Assembly (NCBI RefSeq): GCF_038396675.1
Contig: NC_088931.1
Location: forward strand, 9,062,501 to 9,126,500
Reading direction: 5' to 3'
DNA length: 64,000 bases
From: Hydra vulgaris
Lineage: Eukaryota > Cnidaria > Hydrozoa > Anthoathecata > Hydridae
Part shown: positions 21,935 to 35,409 of the stretch, in pieces
Numbering within the stretch: the first letter of the stretch is position 1
How the letters are laid out: every line of letters starts with the position of its first letter
Made by a program: the position numbers and the translations under genes
The notes under the pieces: generated by a model
Databases searched by the model: none
Told to the model about the DNA's origin: nothing
The model's input: only the letters and a program-made list of their open reading frames with translations

Positions 21935-23830
21935 GTCAGATAGTTAAATGTGACTCGTTTTCCTGACAACCCTAATCATTTTCCTTCAATCCTTGATTTG
22001 TGTCTGGTCCTAGCTTGTGTTCAGTTTCTCCTTTTTCTCCTTTAGGTGGTTCTAACCATGCAATGATCTTTTTAAATCTTTTATCTCATACTTTCTTTTT
22101 GGAATCACCCTATTATCGCACTATTTACTACTACTCGAAAGCTGACTGGAATTTTTTTTTGTGATTTTCTTTGTGACGGTCCCTGGGCTGATGTTTTTTC
22201 CCTCTCAGCTGAAAAATACGCCTCCTGCGTAATCTCCTGAATTCAAGCAGGAATGTAAGCTTTTATTCCTTCTTATCAGTTCCAAGTCAAGCCTCATTCA
22301 ACTCCATGGTTTTCACCTTGTTGTGCAGCGGTTATATCTAATCATAATCATTTTTTTATCTTTTTCAAAAAAAACAACTCTCTTGAGAACAAACGGCTAT
22401 TTATTATTGAAAAAATAGATGTAAAAAAGTGCTGTTAAATGCCAAGTTTCATTATTCTCAGCTCACAAAATCTTGTATTTTATCTCAGAAGTTAAGCTTT
22501 AGAAATTGGAAAATCTTCAACAGCATCATTAACAAGGGTAGGTCTAACATTCCATCTTTCATTCATGGGACTGATCTTATTACCTCTTCCAAGGATAAGG
22601 CAGAGCTATTTTCAAAGAACTTTTCTTCTAATTTGACTCTCAAATCTTATGCTCATTCTCTTCTTTCCATTCCATATAAACAGCTTAACCCATTGTTAGA
22701 CATTCAAATCACTCCAGCTTCCATTGTCATACCTCAATTAAATCAATCAAGTCATGCTCAATCAATCAAATCATGCTCAATCAATCAAGTCATACCTCAA
22801 TTAAACTCTTCTACGGCTTATGATCCAGACAACAATCCTGCCATAGTCTTACAAAATTGTTCTCCGGAACCCTCTTCAATTCTCTATAAACTATTTAATA
22901 AGTGCTTGACTGAGTCTTGTTTTCCTGCCTGCTGGAAAATGACACCTGTTGTTTCAATATTCAAAAACATTGGTGAACATTCTGACCCCTTAAATTATTG
23001 TCTGATCGGTCTTCTTTCTGTTATTAGCAAGGCTATTGAGTCTTTGATAAACAAATTTCACACATATCATCTTGAGTCAAATTACTGTCAGATAATCAAT
23101 ACGGTTTTCGATCCTCTTGCTCTATGGTTGACTTTCTAACTGCTGGGACTAAAAGATTTTATTGTGAATTAGATGGAGACGGAGAGGCTAGGGCTATTGC
23201 TCTTGACATATCTAAGGCTTTCAACAAAGTTTGGCATTATATTCCTGTCTTAACAAAAAATCTTCTCTTTTCAATCACTTAGAACAGGCAGCCGATCTAG
23301 AATCTGATCTCACTTCTGTAACAGATTGGGGCTCACAGTGGCTTGTAAATTTTAACCCCAACAAAACTCAGTTGCTTACTGCAAACAACTATTGCAGTAC
23401 TGTCAACATTTCTATATTAATGAATGGCAACCCTCTCACTAAGTCCAAAAACGCAATGTAAACGTAGTTGGACCCGCTTTATCTGCTAAGATTGAGCCTC
23501 TTTCCCATTGTCATAAAGTTGAATCTCTTTCTCTTTACATCTACAAATACTATCATATTCGCTGCTCAAAAGAGCTATCATCTCTAATTCCATCAACTAA
23601 AACTCATTCTCGCTTGACACTTCAGTCAGCAAATTCTCATTCTTTTACTGTATCTGTCCCTACATGCTCAAAAAAATTTTATTTGTCTAGTTTTTTCCCC
23701 GCACTTTAACCCTTTGGAACTCTCTCTTATCTTCATGTTTTCCTGATTCATACAACCTTTAACTTTTTAGGTCTTCTGTCAACTGTTTTGTTGCTCTATA
23801 ACTCTATTCTTTTTTTTAGTTACTCTTAGT
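21935..23830 (+). pseudogene. Jockey/CR1-like LINE, copy A (in GRHL intron 10)
   Basis: Decayed ORF2. Endonuclease C-terminus: VTRFPDNPNHFPSILDLCLV near 21945. Linker: CDGPWADVFSLSAEKYASC near 22175. Reverse transcriptase start: FRNWKIFNSIINKGRSNIPS (22500) and ELFSKNFSSNLT. Palm region: CFPACWKMTPVVSIFKN (~22918), DISKAFNKVWH (~23206). Then LESDLTSVTDWGSQWLVNFN, NPNKTQL and the tail ending near 23820. The segment between the F-N-K-V-W-H motif and the connector, including the YADD region, is deleted. Several shifts and stops are present. Opposite orientation to GRHL. Confidence 0.85.
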
Positions 23831-24519
23831 ACTTGTGAGCAAAAATATTGACTGGCTAAAAGTTAAAAAAATCTTTTTTTTTGTTGCTTTTTTTTGTATA
23901 TTTGAATTAAATCAGGTTTTAAAAAATTATTGTAAAATACTTATTCTCTTTTCTTTCCATACCAATTCTTATTATTGATGTCTAATTTTTTTTAATCTTC
24001 TTGCAACCTGTTTTAAACTTTTCTTTTTTAAATCACCTATTTATTTATCACCTAATTTATTTACATTTCACATTTTAATAATTGTTTCAACATAAACAAC
24101 AAATAACAACAGAATAAACAAACAGACACCTAATTAATTTTCCAATTTTCATTTTTAATTTTTAATGATTGTTTTAACATATCAACCATATAGGGTTTAC
24201 TAAAATATTCATTTTTCAGTTCAAAAAAATATGAAAATATTGCAAACTTATTTTTTTATTAAATATTTTTTTATTTACAGTTATCTAAAAATAACTATTT
24301 ATTCCATCAATATGAACTTATAGAGAACTGGATTTATAGAAGATTGAACTTAGAGATTGAACTTATAGGAGATTGGACTTATAGAGGATTGAACTTTTTT
24401 AGAAGATAATAGAAAATTTATCTTTTTTAGTAGATTGAACTTAATAGTTTGAACTTTTAGCAATAAAATCTTTTATTAAACAATTGAACCAAAAGCATTA
24501 TTAGCACTTCTATTTTAAG

Positions 24520-26560
24520 TTTTTGTCAGGTCAGGCTATTCTGCTACTGGTAACATGTAACCCAGTACAACCTGCTTCTTGCCCTGCTGCCTTATAGTAT
24601 ACATTTTTTAAGGCAAACGCTAGGAGAAGCTAACTCTGATGTAAAACACCCCCTGTCTTGGGGCTCTTGGTTGAGGAAAGGCTAGAAATGGTGTCTTGAT
24701 AAAAATACTCATCTTGGCCAGATGTTAAATGCATCCCGCTACTGTCTTGTAACAGGTCTTCTAGGCTCATTCTAGTATCCCCTAATGAGGGTACAGGTCT
24801 GAAACTCAATTTTAAAGTTCTGAGACCGGCTGGTAGTCAGGTTACCTGAACTCTGTGGTGGCTCTCAGAGAAGCTAATTCCATTAAGAGTTGTAAAATAT
24901 CCGAGTACTAACAGTGCCATGTTGCGCATGGATGGTGTTTGTACTTTAGGTGTGCATTGTCGAGGCAACACTTGGAGCCCTTTGATACGACTTAGGGTTT
25001 ATTAATAGTATTGAGGCAATTGCTTGGGCTATTGAATAGTGTACTGAGTACTATCTGTGCTTTGAGTCAAGTTCTATAACAAATTTAAAAATGACTAAAG
25101 TACTAAAAACTATATAACTTTAAAAACCATCATCATCGCCAGTCATACGTGGTCTTTGAAGTAACTTTTCTTTTGTTGAGTTCTCTTGCAAAGTTCACCA
25201 GACCTACTTGCTCTTTGTGAGACTAATTTGAGTTCAGCTGTCGCATCTTGTGAACTTAGTGTTGATGGTTATCTTTATTGATGGTTAAATTCATTACGAC
25301 TCATATATAGTCACATGCTTGTCCTGGGCATTTACATTTTTGTAAGAATTCACCCATTTGTCTGGCAACTAGGTTTGAATCCACAGACTATTCTTTTATG
25401 TGTTTTCATTTAGCACCACTTCACTCTATTGCCTTTCTCTTTGTTCTAAATCACTCTCTTTCATCTGATACATCAAGACAATTTCAATGTTATTTCTGAT
25501 CAAATTGACTGATCATTTCGATGTTATTTATGACCAATGTTATTTAAGCCCTCTCTCTTTATCCTACTGCCATTATTAATATTGTTGATGACTTAAATGC
25601 TCATCACACTGAATGGCTTGGCTCTAGTGTCAGTGAACCTACAAGCATTAAGGCCCACAACTTTTGCCTTTCTCAATCTCTAACTTAAATAGTCAATTTT
25701 CCAACTCGCTTTCAGACAATCCGAATCATTTACCTTCTCTACTTGACTTATGTCTTGTTTCTGATCCTAGTCAGTGCTCAGTTTCTACACATTCACACCC
25801 TTAGGTGCTTCTGATCAAGGTTTGATCTCTCTAAAACTATGCAATAATCTAGATTTTCCTATATTTATGAATGGTAATGTACTTGATGAGTAAGTACCCT
25901 TCATCTTCTATGATTAATTCTTACTTCCAATCTTCCTTGGAAACCATATATCAAGTTGATTGCAAAATTAGCATCTGCTAAGGTTGCATCTCTTTATTGC
26001 GCTCGCCACTTTTTTACTCCAGATTTAAATCTTTATCTCTATAAATTTCAAATCCGTCCTTGTATGGAATACTGTTGCCATATCAGGGGCAGATCTTCTA
26101 ATGATGCCATTTCTCTTTTAGGCAAGGTGTAAAAACGCATTGTAAACATAGTTGGACCTGCTCTTGCAGCCAACCTCCAACCATTATCACATCGTTGTAA
26201 TGTTGCTTCTCTTTCTCTTTTCTATAAATACTGCAATGGGCACTGCTCTAAAGAGCTAGCACCTTTTGTGCCATCTACTAAAATTTATTCTTGTGTTATT
26301 CGCCATTCAATTAAGCCTCATCCTTTTACTGTGACTGTTCCTAAGTGCTCTAAAAAATCTTATTCGCTCAGTTTTTTTCCTTGAACATCAGTTTTTTGGA
26401 ATTCGCTTCCATTATCTTGTTTTCCTATTTCATATATTTTGCAATATTTAAAGTCGTCTGTCAATCGTTATCTTGCTCTATAATCTTCATCTTTTCTCTT
26501 CCAGTAACTTCCAACTCTATTAGTGGTTATGTGCAGACTTGTTAGAGGTGAAGATGTTGG
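24520..26560 (+). pseudogene. Jockey/CR1-like LINE, copy B (in GRHL intron 10)
   Basis: From 24520 to about 25110 the sequence has the higher complexity of a LINE 5' UTR (GTAACCCAGTACAACCTGCT and following). Endonuclease traces follow: LGSSVSEPTSIKAHNFCLSQ and DNPNHLPSLLDLCLV near 25620-25750. A deletion joins these to the C-terminal part (NAL-T-LDLLLQ.., CNGHCSKELAPFVPSTK near 26240-26280; LSFFP at ~26370), ending near 26480. It belongs to the same family as copies A and C, with much of the reverse transcriptase missing. Confidence 0.75.
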
Positions 26561-26982
26561 GAAAAAAAAAAAAGTTGATGTGCCATATTTTTATGCCCTA
26601 AAAGCTTATTGGTTAAACAATAAATCTCTTTGTTATTTTTAGTTATAATTAAATCTATATTTAATGTTTTATAAGGGCAATCATTTATAATATCGCAAAT
26701 TTTTTTAATTTTTTTTTAATATTTTTTCAGCTAACTGTTTTTAAAACCATTTACTCATAATTACATGTTTTGTACTGTTTCTCTAAACTGATCTGTTTTT
26801 AAAGACATCAAACATGTTGAAAATTCAAAGCAAACATGTTGAAAATTCAAAGCAAATATTAAAATTTTATTCCCCATAGAACTACTTAAAACATATTTAA
26901 AATTAGAGAAACTATATACGAAAGTACCTAATTTAAAATTGGAACAACTATACTTGTTTCTTTTATGAATATAAAATTATAC

Positions 26983-27039
26983 CTTTACACCTTTCTGTGG
27001 AGTAAAATCTGTACTAAGACAGTTTATTCGAAATGATAC
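26983..27039 (-). CDS. GRHL: GRHL exon 10
   Basis: Acceptor GTATATTTAG, donor GTATAA. Encodes VSFRINCLSTDFTPQKGVK, exactly 19 codons. NCLSTDF-x-x-QKGVKG is one of the most conserved blocks of the CP2/GRHL DNA-binding domain, and exon 11 continues with GLPL. Confidence 0.95.
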
Positions 27040-27245
27040 CTAAATATACACAAAATGTTTAAAAAACATAATAAACTGACAGATAAACACTAAATTAAAT
27101 TTAATACCAAATGCAAAACAACACATACATACTAAAAATAATTCTATACAAATTACTAAAAAAAAATAATATTAATCATTATTATGTGTTAGATTTAAAA
27201 CAAATTATAGATTATTTTGAAAATAAGAAATAATAAAAAACTGAC

Positions 27246-27449
27246 TTTAGCTTTTAAATAAGGCGACCACAAGAAAGCTAGGGCATTGTAACCATACTCT
27301 TCGTTATCAATGATGACATTTTGACATGCCTTTCTTTCAATATCAAATGCTCGTTGATTGAAGTTTGGTTGTTGGTTATACCAGTACTTCCAGTTTGTCA
27401 GCTCAGTCATCTCGTCCTTTTCATCACGAAACACCAGATGTATGATTGA
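27246..27449 (-). CDS. GRHL: GRHL exon 9: core of the DNA-binding domain
   Basis: Acceptor TTCTCCATTAG, donor GTCAGT, 68 codons, both ends phase 0. Encodes SIIHLVFRDEKDEMTELTNW, KYWYNQQPNFNQRAFDIERK and YNALAFLWSPYLKAK. V-F-R-D-E-K and K-x-W-Y/H-x-x-Q with R-A-F-D-I/V identify the immunoglobulin-like CP2/GRHL fold. Confidence 0.96.
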
Positions 27450-27884
27450 CTAATGGAGAAATATTAGCAAACCTTAAAATGAAAAAACTTTCTTCATTTT
27501 TTAATAAAATACAGTATGCCACAGTGTTAAAGATTAATAGGAACCTTTTCCATTAAGTTTCAACTTTTTAACTCCTTAATGGTTTACAAGAAAGCATTAA
27601 TAGGAAGCCTTTCCTTTAAGTTTCAACTTTTTAACTTAAAAAATGATTTACAAAAAAGCATTAAAAATGAGAGAAAAATCTAAACATTTTAAAGCTAATA
27701 TCACATTTTTAATGTATAAGTAATAACTATATTATTTGTTGAAATGATTATGACAGCAGAGTTAGTTGCTACATTATTAACTAACAGCACTAATCAAAGA
27801 AATATGATACACATTATTGGCATAAATGTTTTCAAAAGTATTATCAAATAATGATAAAGAGTAATTAAATTTTTTAAGTTAAAA

Positions 27885-27901
27885 AAAAAAAAAAAAAAAA
27901 A
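27885..27901. repeat. Poly(A) tract in GRHL intron 8
   Basis: A run of about 19 A. The interval 27450-30953 otherwise holds only A/T-rich intronic sequence and the short repeats listed separately. Confidence 0.7.
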
Positions 27902-28348
27902 TCTTATGAAAAAAATTTAAATAAGTTCTGTTTATTTAGTGATTTAATGAATAAGATTTAATAATAATAAAATTTTACTGACTTTTAAGTTTATATTACA
28001 GTCTTAAAAACATTTATTAACATTTTTGTTAAGATTTCAAATTTCTTATATCATTTTTATATTCATTTTATCATCGATATCATTTTTGTTCACTTTTTTA
28101 TTTTTATTGTAACTAGAATTATTAGTAGATTATTAGTTATCATATTATTGTTAATTTATTTTATTATTTTCTGTAAAATATTTTGTCTTTTATTTTATGT
28201 TTTATGAATTAACATTGGTAAGACTACAAAGAGAGCTATCACAGTCATTTTGGTTGATAAATTTTTTTTAATTCAATCAACTCAAAACTCAACAAACTTT
28301 GCTGAATAAGGGTTCTGTACAAAGAAACAGGTTTGGAGCAGAATTTTT

Positions 28349-28472
28349 GGACACAGGGTGAATTTGAACCATTTGATTTGACACAGGGTGAATTTGAACC
28401 ATTTGATTTGAGTGTTCTAGCACACAGGACACAGGGTGAATTTGAACCATTTGATTTGAGTGTTCTAGCACT
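28349..28472. repeat. Tandem repeat around CACAGGGTGAATTTGAACCA
   Basis: Three copies of a 30-bp unit (ACACAGGGTGAATTTGAACC + ATTTGATTTG), the last two followed by GTGTTCTAGCAC. The last two form a 57-60-bp higher-order unit. Confidence 0.9.
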
Positions 28473-30515
28473 AAACTACAACGCAAGTTTGTTTCCAATG
28501 ACTAATTGCTAAGAAGTACCAAGACAGATAGAGGGCAATCAAGGGGAGAACAAAAAGAACCAAGAGAAGATAAAAAGGAACTTTATGGTTGGTATCTAAA
28601 TAACCAAACAGAAATATTTTTACTTAATTTAGTTATTAAAATTAATTTTTTTTAACTAACTGTAAAATTTCTATAAAAACTTTTCTTTATAATCACTTGT
28701 TCTTCTTTATAATCACTTGTTCTTCTTTGATATTTCCAAGTGTCCCTAGCTATCTGTAACCTCTTTTGGTTTTCCTCAACTTGTTCTATTTTTTGATACC
28801 TTTAGTGTATTAGAAATTTGCATCTTTTTATCATCACCAAATCCCATTCTGCTAAATAGTCTCATGGAATTAAATAGTCTCATGGAATTCCCTCAGCATA
28901 TCTCACTAATTTACAATACTAGTTTGTTCACCTTTTTCTTATGTAGCTGTTTTGTATTAGAGTCAGATGCTGCTCACATCTTTCTTTTAAAATTTAATGT
29001 TTATGATTCAATAATTGTGTGGTTTAGGAAGGTTTCTATAATGACATTTTCTTATGTAAATGTAAAATTAAAGAAAAAGTTACAACTTTTTACAACAAGA
29101 TACTCTAAATGATATTGAATTAATTCACAGATCAAAATGAGTATTCTTATTGTGGTAACACTGCAAGGAAATTTACCATGCAAGGTTTACAAGCTCATCC
29201 TACCTATAACTAATTTGAGGGTTTTATATCAGAGTTTTTTTCCTTTAAAGGTAAGTTGCTTTTACCACAGCTAAAGAGTTTCACAGAAAATTACAATTAG
29301 TTTTAACTTGGTGTATAAACCATTCATGCACTAATTTACATCTTTTTTATTATTCTAAATATTTTTGCATGAAACAATACAGGTATTAACAAATACAGTA
29401 TTAACAAATACAAGTCAATGCAGTAAAACACCTATTCTCAATATTACTTATTGTATAGTTGATCAATAATAAAGTTTCCTTAGGATTAGTTGTAAGATTT
29501 TATGTAGCTACTCCTTAGCTAAACAATATCTTCAGATATAAAGAGTACTAAAAAATAAATATTAAAATGTAAAAATATATATTAAATAATGTATATTGAG
29601 GAAATTATATTAAAAACTCGGGTCATAAAAGTGTTAGATCTTTAACTGCTTTACATAAAGAATGATACAGTGAAGAAAGGAAACCTACTTTAAAATTAAT
29701 TTGAAAAAAAAAATGATTCCATTTAAAAGGCACACTTTAACACGACATACAAAAAAGCATAACATCACTTATATTATATATCAAGAATTTATATTATAAC
29801 TTTTAACAATAACTAACCTCTAACAATAGGAAAAAAAACTAAAAAGTTTTAATTTTAAATTTTGCTCATTGATTTCGTAACAAAAGCAACTGTAAAACTT
29901 GGTCATTGTTTTAATTTTCTTTCCTTTTTTTTGAACTTTTGATAATCTATATTTTGACATCCTTGCTAAATAATTGCTTATTATTGAGGAAAATATTTTG
30001 ACAACTTAGTGGATCACAACTTTTAAATTATAATTTGAGTAATCATTGGCCTCAACAATACACAATAAAAGCATCAACAATCTTTCAACAAAATAAATAT
30101 CTTGTATACCTTGTATTATTCTTATTATTTCTGAATATAAAATATGAACCCCACAACAACCCTGACAGTGTTTTGTTCAGTTTGTTTATCTATGGAGTAT
30201 TACTTTTCAAGGTATGTTTTTGAGTGAACTTATGTAAATAAACTGAAAGTAAAAACAATTAAAAACAAAAATATCTCCAAAAAAAAACTATGAAAAAAAA
30301 CTTAAATTTAATTTAAATTAACAGTTAAGTGAGCAACTATTATATCTATGGAAATTGTTGATTTTTATACTTTACCAAGTATAAAATAAACTTTTTTAAA
30401 CTGTCTTTTTAAATTGGATTTTTAATTTTATGTTTAGCTTAACTAGAACTTGTAAGAAAAAAAACCTCCCCCTATTTAACAAAAGTCTCCAGTTTATAAG
30501 AGATTTTAAATAAAC

Positions 30516-30569
30516 TTTATCTCTAATAAACTGTAAAGATTTTTTTATTACTAGTTTATTAGAGATAAA
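30516..30569. repeat. 17-bp perfect inverted repeat, 20-base loop
   Basis: Arms 30516-30532 and 30553-30569 (TTTATCTCTAATAAACT and its complement). Confidence 0.88.
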
Positions 30570-30953
30570 ATTTCTAACCTACCCCTTACCAAATGTTTTT
30601 GAAGCCTAAAGTAAAGATTCCTAGCATCATTTTACTATGTGACAATACTGTGTATCTTTAATGTACAAAATTTAAAATAATATAATGTACACGTGTTACA
30701 ATAATATAATGTGCACAACGTATATTTTTATGCTAGAAGGTGTTCTATGTACACAAATGCATAGTAAACTAGAATCGTAACTATTCAAGATGTTATTTGA
30801 ATATATAACTTTTAAGTTTTATAAAATATATTTTTAAAGGATTAAAAAATTTTCAGTACACTATACTTTTTATGTTTTGGTTTCAATATATGTAAAAATA
30901 AATAACATTAGAAAATCAAAAAACTGAAAACAAATCAAAATACGTTTATTCAC

Positions 30954-31012
30954 CTTTGCCCGACTGCATTTATTTTCAGGACCTGATTCAAAAGTGATGT
31001 AGTAAAATTGAC
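30954..31012 (-). CDS. GRHL: GRHL exon 8
   Basis: Acceptor CTTGTTTTAG, donor GTGAAT. Completes a Gly codon, then encodes QFYYITFESGPENKCSRAK. Q-F/Y-Y-x-I follows T-Y-L-N-K-G in all family members. Phase 1 in, 0 out. Confidence 0.93.
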
Positions 31013-31118
31013 CTAAAACAAGTTTGTAAAACAAATATTTAAGTTGTTTGTTATAAGAAACAACCTAATAAGTATGATTGGACAAGGATATTTCACACAA
31101 ATATTTTGAAATAAAAAC

Positions 31119-31195
31119 CTTTGTTCAGGTAGGTCAGTGTTTCATCTTCGCGCTTTTGAACAACAGAAGTCTGAGCTTCAAGTATAAAAATATAT
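31119..31195 (-). CDS. GRHL: GRHL exon 7: start of the DNA-binding domain
   Basis: Acceptor TATTTTTAG, donor GTTTTT. Encodes YIFILEAQTSVVQKREDETL and TYLNK. F-x-x-L-E-A-x-T-S...D-E-T-L-T-Y-L-N-K-G is the N-terminal block of the CP2/GRHL domain. Phase 2 in, phase 1 out, matching exons 6 and 8. Confidence 0.94.
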
Positions 31196-31849
31196 CTAAA
31201 AATAATTCTCTATAAAAAAGAATAACAATTTATTATTATGATGATTATTATATATTATAATTATTAGAGCTAGATATTATGACCAAAATAATCACTTTTG
31301 TATTAAAAAAGTTATTAAACTTTTTTTTAAACACATTTAAAAGAAAAATATTTTAATTGAAAAAATTAAATATTAGGCATAAAATTTAATAAAATACATG
31401 CTCTACTCGAAGTTTTAATATAAACCACATTTTTAAATGTTAGTAATTTTATTTAGTTTGTAAATAATAATATTATTTATAATTGAATAATAAAGTTGTT
31501 ATAAAATATAATATATTTACAAAAAATATGAATTAATCGAATATGGTTTGTGTTGACATTTTATGTTTCTATGTAGAGTTTAATACTTTGCTATGTTTAC
31601 TTATACTATGATAATACTATAATATACTACAACTTTGCTATATATATTTCAGTTAATAAAATGTTAAGATCTAAAACAGATCTCCCTTCTCTGGATATTC
31701 AAAGCTGTTCTCTGAGGTGCAACTGCCAACAGGACTAGATGTGATGTGGCATATGGTGTGTTTGCAAGAAATTGTTAGCAACCTATACTATATATCATTT
31801 TTTCAAATAATAGTAAAGTTAAATATATATCATAATTTTACAGAAACTT

Positions 31850-33270
31850 CCTGGAAAAGCTAACAAAAAAAAAAATGAAGCAGCTTCAACAGCAATGCAG
31901 GTCTTTAAAATTTACATAATTGACATCATTGACAAAGAGATGGTAACCGTTTTTGAGCAGAGCAAAAAGCTGCAAAAAATTCCATTGCTTACAGAGAAAA
32001 TACAAAAACTAACTCTCAGTTCTTTAAAGACTAACTAGCCAAACTTTGATATATCTGCTTGCCAATGCAAAGATCTAAAAAATGCTGCTGTACCAAAGTT
32101 AATATGGTACCAGCTATGGAGCACAATTTTCTGGAAGGTCAAAGGATTGAACATAAAATGGGTATTGGATCAATTGACAAAGAAGTTACAGCAAAACTGC
32201 AGAATACCCATAGAAAACAAAGCTCAAACCTTTATGATGTACCATTAGATCTTATCATTTCTGCCACACCTAGTACTTTAAAACGACCTGCTATTGATGA
32301 AAACACTCCATCATCATCATAATTATCTTCAAATAAAATACGATTGTCTTTCCCTTCTCTTTCATTAGTCTTCAACTGCCGCAGACTCTCAGACAGATCT
32401 GCTACAGCATTCACATCAGCTGTACTTGAAGATTTTGCTGAAGCATTAAAATCTCAAATTCTTAAGTATTCTAAAGAACACAATATCATTTTGGATGATT
32501 ACAAGTGCTTGGAACTAATGTTAACACTGGAAATAAGGGTGGTGTGATTAGATTAATTGAGTTAGAACTTTAACATGGCACTTTAACCAGCCTTGGAAAA
32601 CTAGCTCATTCTAGATGGCTCACCACTGTCAACAGGATCCTCAGATTATATACTTCTACCACCAATCCTTCATCAATTTTAGTAACTATAGGAACATACA
32701 TTATGCACATTTATGCCCTTATGTGGTTAATCAAGGAGTCTTATATTTTTCATGGCAGCAGGCATCTATGTAGCACAATAGTCAAATCAGGGTATGTGCC
32801 AGATGCATTATGTAAGGTAATGGACAGAGTTATTCAAACAACTGCATTCTTTGGTCATCAAGAAAATATTTTTCTGGCAATGATATCAGATGAGCACCCA
32901 AAAATCTAAGAATTAGGTGTTAGGCATATACAGAGAGCTAGAGAAGAAACCAGTATGAATGCTCATCATACTAGTGTGTGGCAATTTAAAGTTCCTACTC
33001 TCAATTTTATGCCAAAAAATACAGTTGATTTATTGGAGTAATACACAGCAGACAGAGCCACCACTAACAACACCTCACTAATGAGGAACTGAAAGAAGCT
33101 GAAGAGAATCGCATTCAACTAAGTAATTTTTTGGAAAAGTTACCATGCCACATGCAAGCTGTAGAACATTGTGTTAAGATGGTGACAGCCATTTCTGCCT
33201 TAGTTTGAGGCAAAATAAAGAGACAGTACAATACATGTCTGCCTGCAATCAAATAATGAATTCGAAAGGA
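31850..33270 (+). pseudogene. Repeat-derived protein fragment (HNFLEGQR / IGSIDKEV type)
   Basis: Scattered frames read KLPGKANKKKNEAASTAMQV (~31852), VPAMEHNFLEGQRIEHKMGI and GSIDKEVTAKLQNTHRKQSS (32112-32220), LEDFAEALKSQILKYSKEHN (32427-32490), and NRIQLSNFLEKLPCHMQAVE (~33108-33170). The pattern resembles the same kind of repeat-borne proteins as at 20530-20920 (possibly other parts of one element). Multiple stops and shifts are present. I do not recognise a catalytic domain, and the superfamily is unknown. Confidence 0.4.
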
Positions 33271-34679
33271 AGAATACTACAAATCATTATTTGGGATAAA
33301 AAATTTAAAATATGGAAAATTCTGAAAATTTACTTATTTTGGCAAAAAAAATGCTGCAGGGGGTAATTCTTGTCTAATTTTACTCATCTTATATTTTCAC
33401 TCCACCCTAATGTTCAATGGTATAGACCAACATCTGAAAGTAATTTTTTGTTATTATGAACTACCCTAGTATATCTAGCTGTAACATCACAATAGTTTTT
33501 CATAAATATTTTATTTTTATTAAAAAAAAAAAAAAGATTAATAAATTAAGTTTATCAAAGAACGTACTTTTGATTTGTGTCATAATTAATTCGTCTAACA
33601 TATGGAAATGTGTTTCGTGACATCTAAAGAAATATAATCAGCACCAGAAGCATAAAACAACTGTTTCATATAAACTCAATTATATGATAAATAAAAATAA
33701 AGATGAAGAGCACATGGAAAAAAACAGAAAAGTCACAATTAAAATGTTTTAGAAGTATATATTGATCATTTATAAAAGTCTTTTATAAAACTGTATAAAG
33801 TTAAGTAAAAAAAAATTTTAATAAAAATTTCAAAAATTTTAATAAAAATTGAACTTTATTTGAACTAATCAAAAAATGTTTTTTTTTTTTTTTTTTTTAA
33901 TTCTTAATTGAATTATATGAAGACATTTATAAGTAATCAATATATTTTCTCAAAACTTTTAAAATGTGACTGTATTTGCCTGTGTACTCTTCAAATTTGA
34001 ACACTAAAAACATTTATATGCCTATTATATATATAAACTTTTAAATAATGGCTTTTTGGCTGAATGCCTAAACCTAAGTGTAGTATCTGCTCTTATTTAG
34101 TTTTTAACAAGAGCTCTTAGGTCTGATCATCTACAACAGATGGAGAGTAAAAGTTTAGCTGCTTTTCCATTGTACTCAAGAGGAGGGCAAATAAAATATG
34201 CATACATAGTATATATAATATATATAAATATAATAATAGCAATTTTTATACACCTAGATTATGAAAATATTTATAAATAGTTTGTGTAACTTGGCGTATA
34301 AAAAAAGAAGCTTAAAATATAATTAATTAGTGGGGAAAGAAATATATAGATTTTAGTTTTAAAACACTATTTAAAAAAATGATTTAATAGAACAAGCTCT
34401 GTATATCTTTATTGTATATATTCTTTGTAGAAAGCCTTCCAATCATGATATTTCTTATACAAAAGACAATCATAATATTATTAACAACATTAATATATTT
34501 TCAAAATCATACATAACTTTATCAGAACTTGAGATGTCCAAAACTTAATTTTATCAGACAACTAAGGTTAAAAAACTCCTAAAAACCATCATAAAACCTT
34601 TTTTTTGAAAGTTGAGTTGAGTTGAAGTTTGAGTATTTCAAAAAAAAAACTAATAAAATATGCTGGAACAAAAACTTAC

Positions 34680-34725
34680 AAGCTTCTCAGTAGAGTTTGA
34701 AATTGATGACGAGCTACATTCAGAC
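34680..34725 (-). CDS. GRHL: GRHL exon 6
   Basis: Acceptor TTTTTCTTTCTTAG, donor GTAAGT. In the frame required by exon 7 it encodes LNVARHQFQTLLRS plus two bases. It needs a preceding exon ending in phase 1. Little conservation can be judged in this linker region. Confidence 0.72.
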
Positions 34726-35409
34726 CTAAGAAAGAAAAAAGAGTAATTATTTTGTACTAAAGTATTGTGTCTGGCATATTAAAATTTAGTTCAAAAAAAC
34801 ATATTGATATAAATCTACTGATAATCAATCTGTTCTTAATGAATATGATAAAAATAATTTTGCGCTGTTGAGTTATAGTTTTAAATCATTAAAGCAAAGA
34901 TATATACAAAACTTTTAAATTTCAAATATTAAATAAGAAATTAAACAGATCTCTAAAAACATTTAAATACAGTTAGTTACATAAAAAAAATTATTAAAAA
35001 CTTTATTGTAATCATAAATAAATCAAAAAGTATTCATAAATTGATCATTCTTCTAACTTAAGTTTCTTCTTACTCATTCTTTTAACTTCTAATAAAGCAT
35101 TTTTTTCCCCTCGCATAACTAATAAAATTAGAAAAATAAAAGTTTCAAGTATTGACATCAGAGACATCATTTCAGGTAGAGCAGGGAGCAATGGTCGCCT
35201 TATATTTAAAAATTATGCGAGGGAACCATTAAAAATAAGGAATTTTTTCTTTTGTATAGACTATAGCTTAATGGCGTTTTTCATATTTTAGTTGAGCCAC
35301 TTATCTTCTTTTTATCTTTTGCCAATGGGGTGCCATGATTTAAAATATATGATTGAGTCAGGCCCACTTAAACTTAAAACATGAATAAAATAAATATGTT
35401 AAACGTAAA

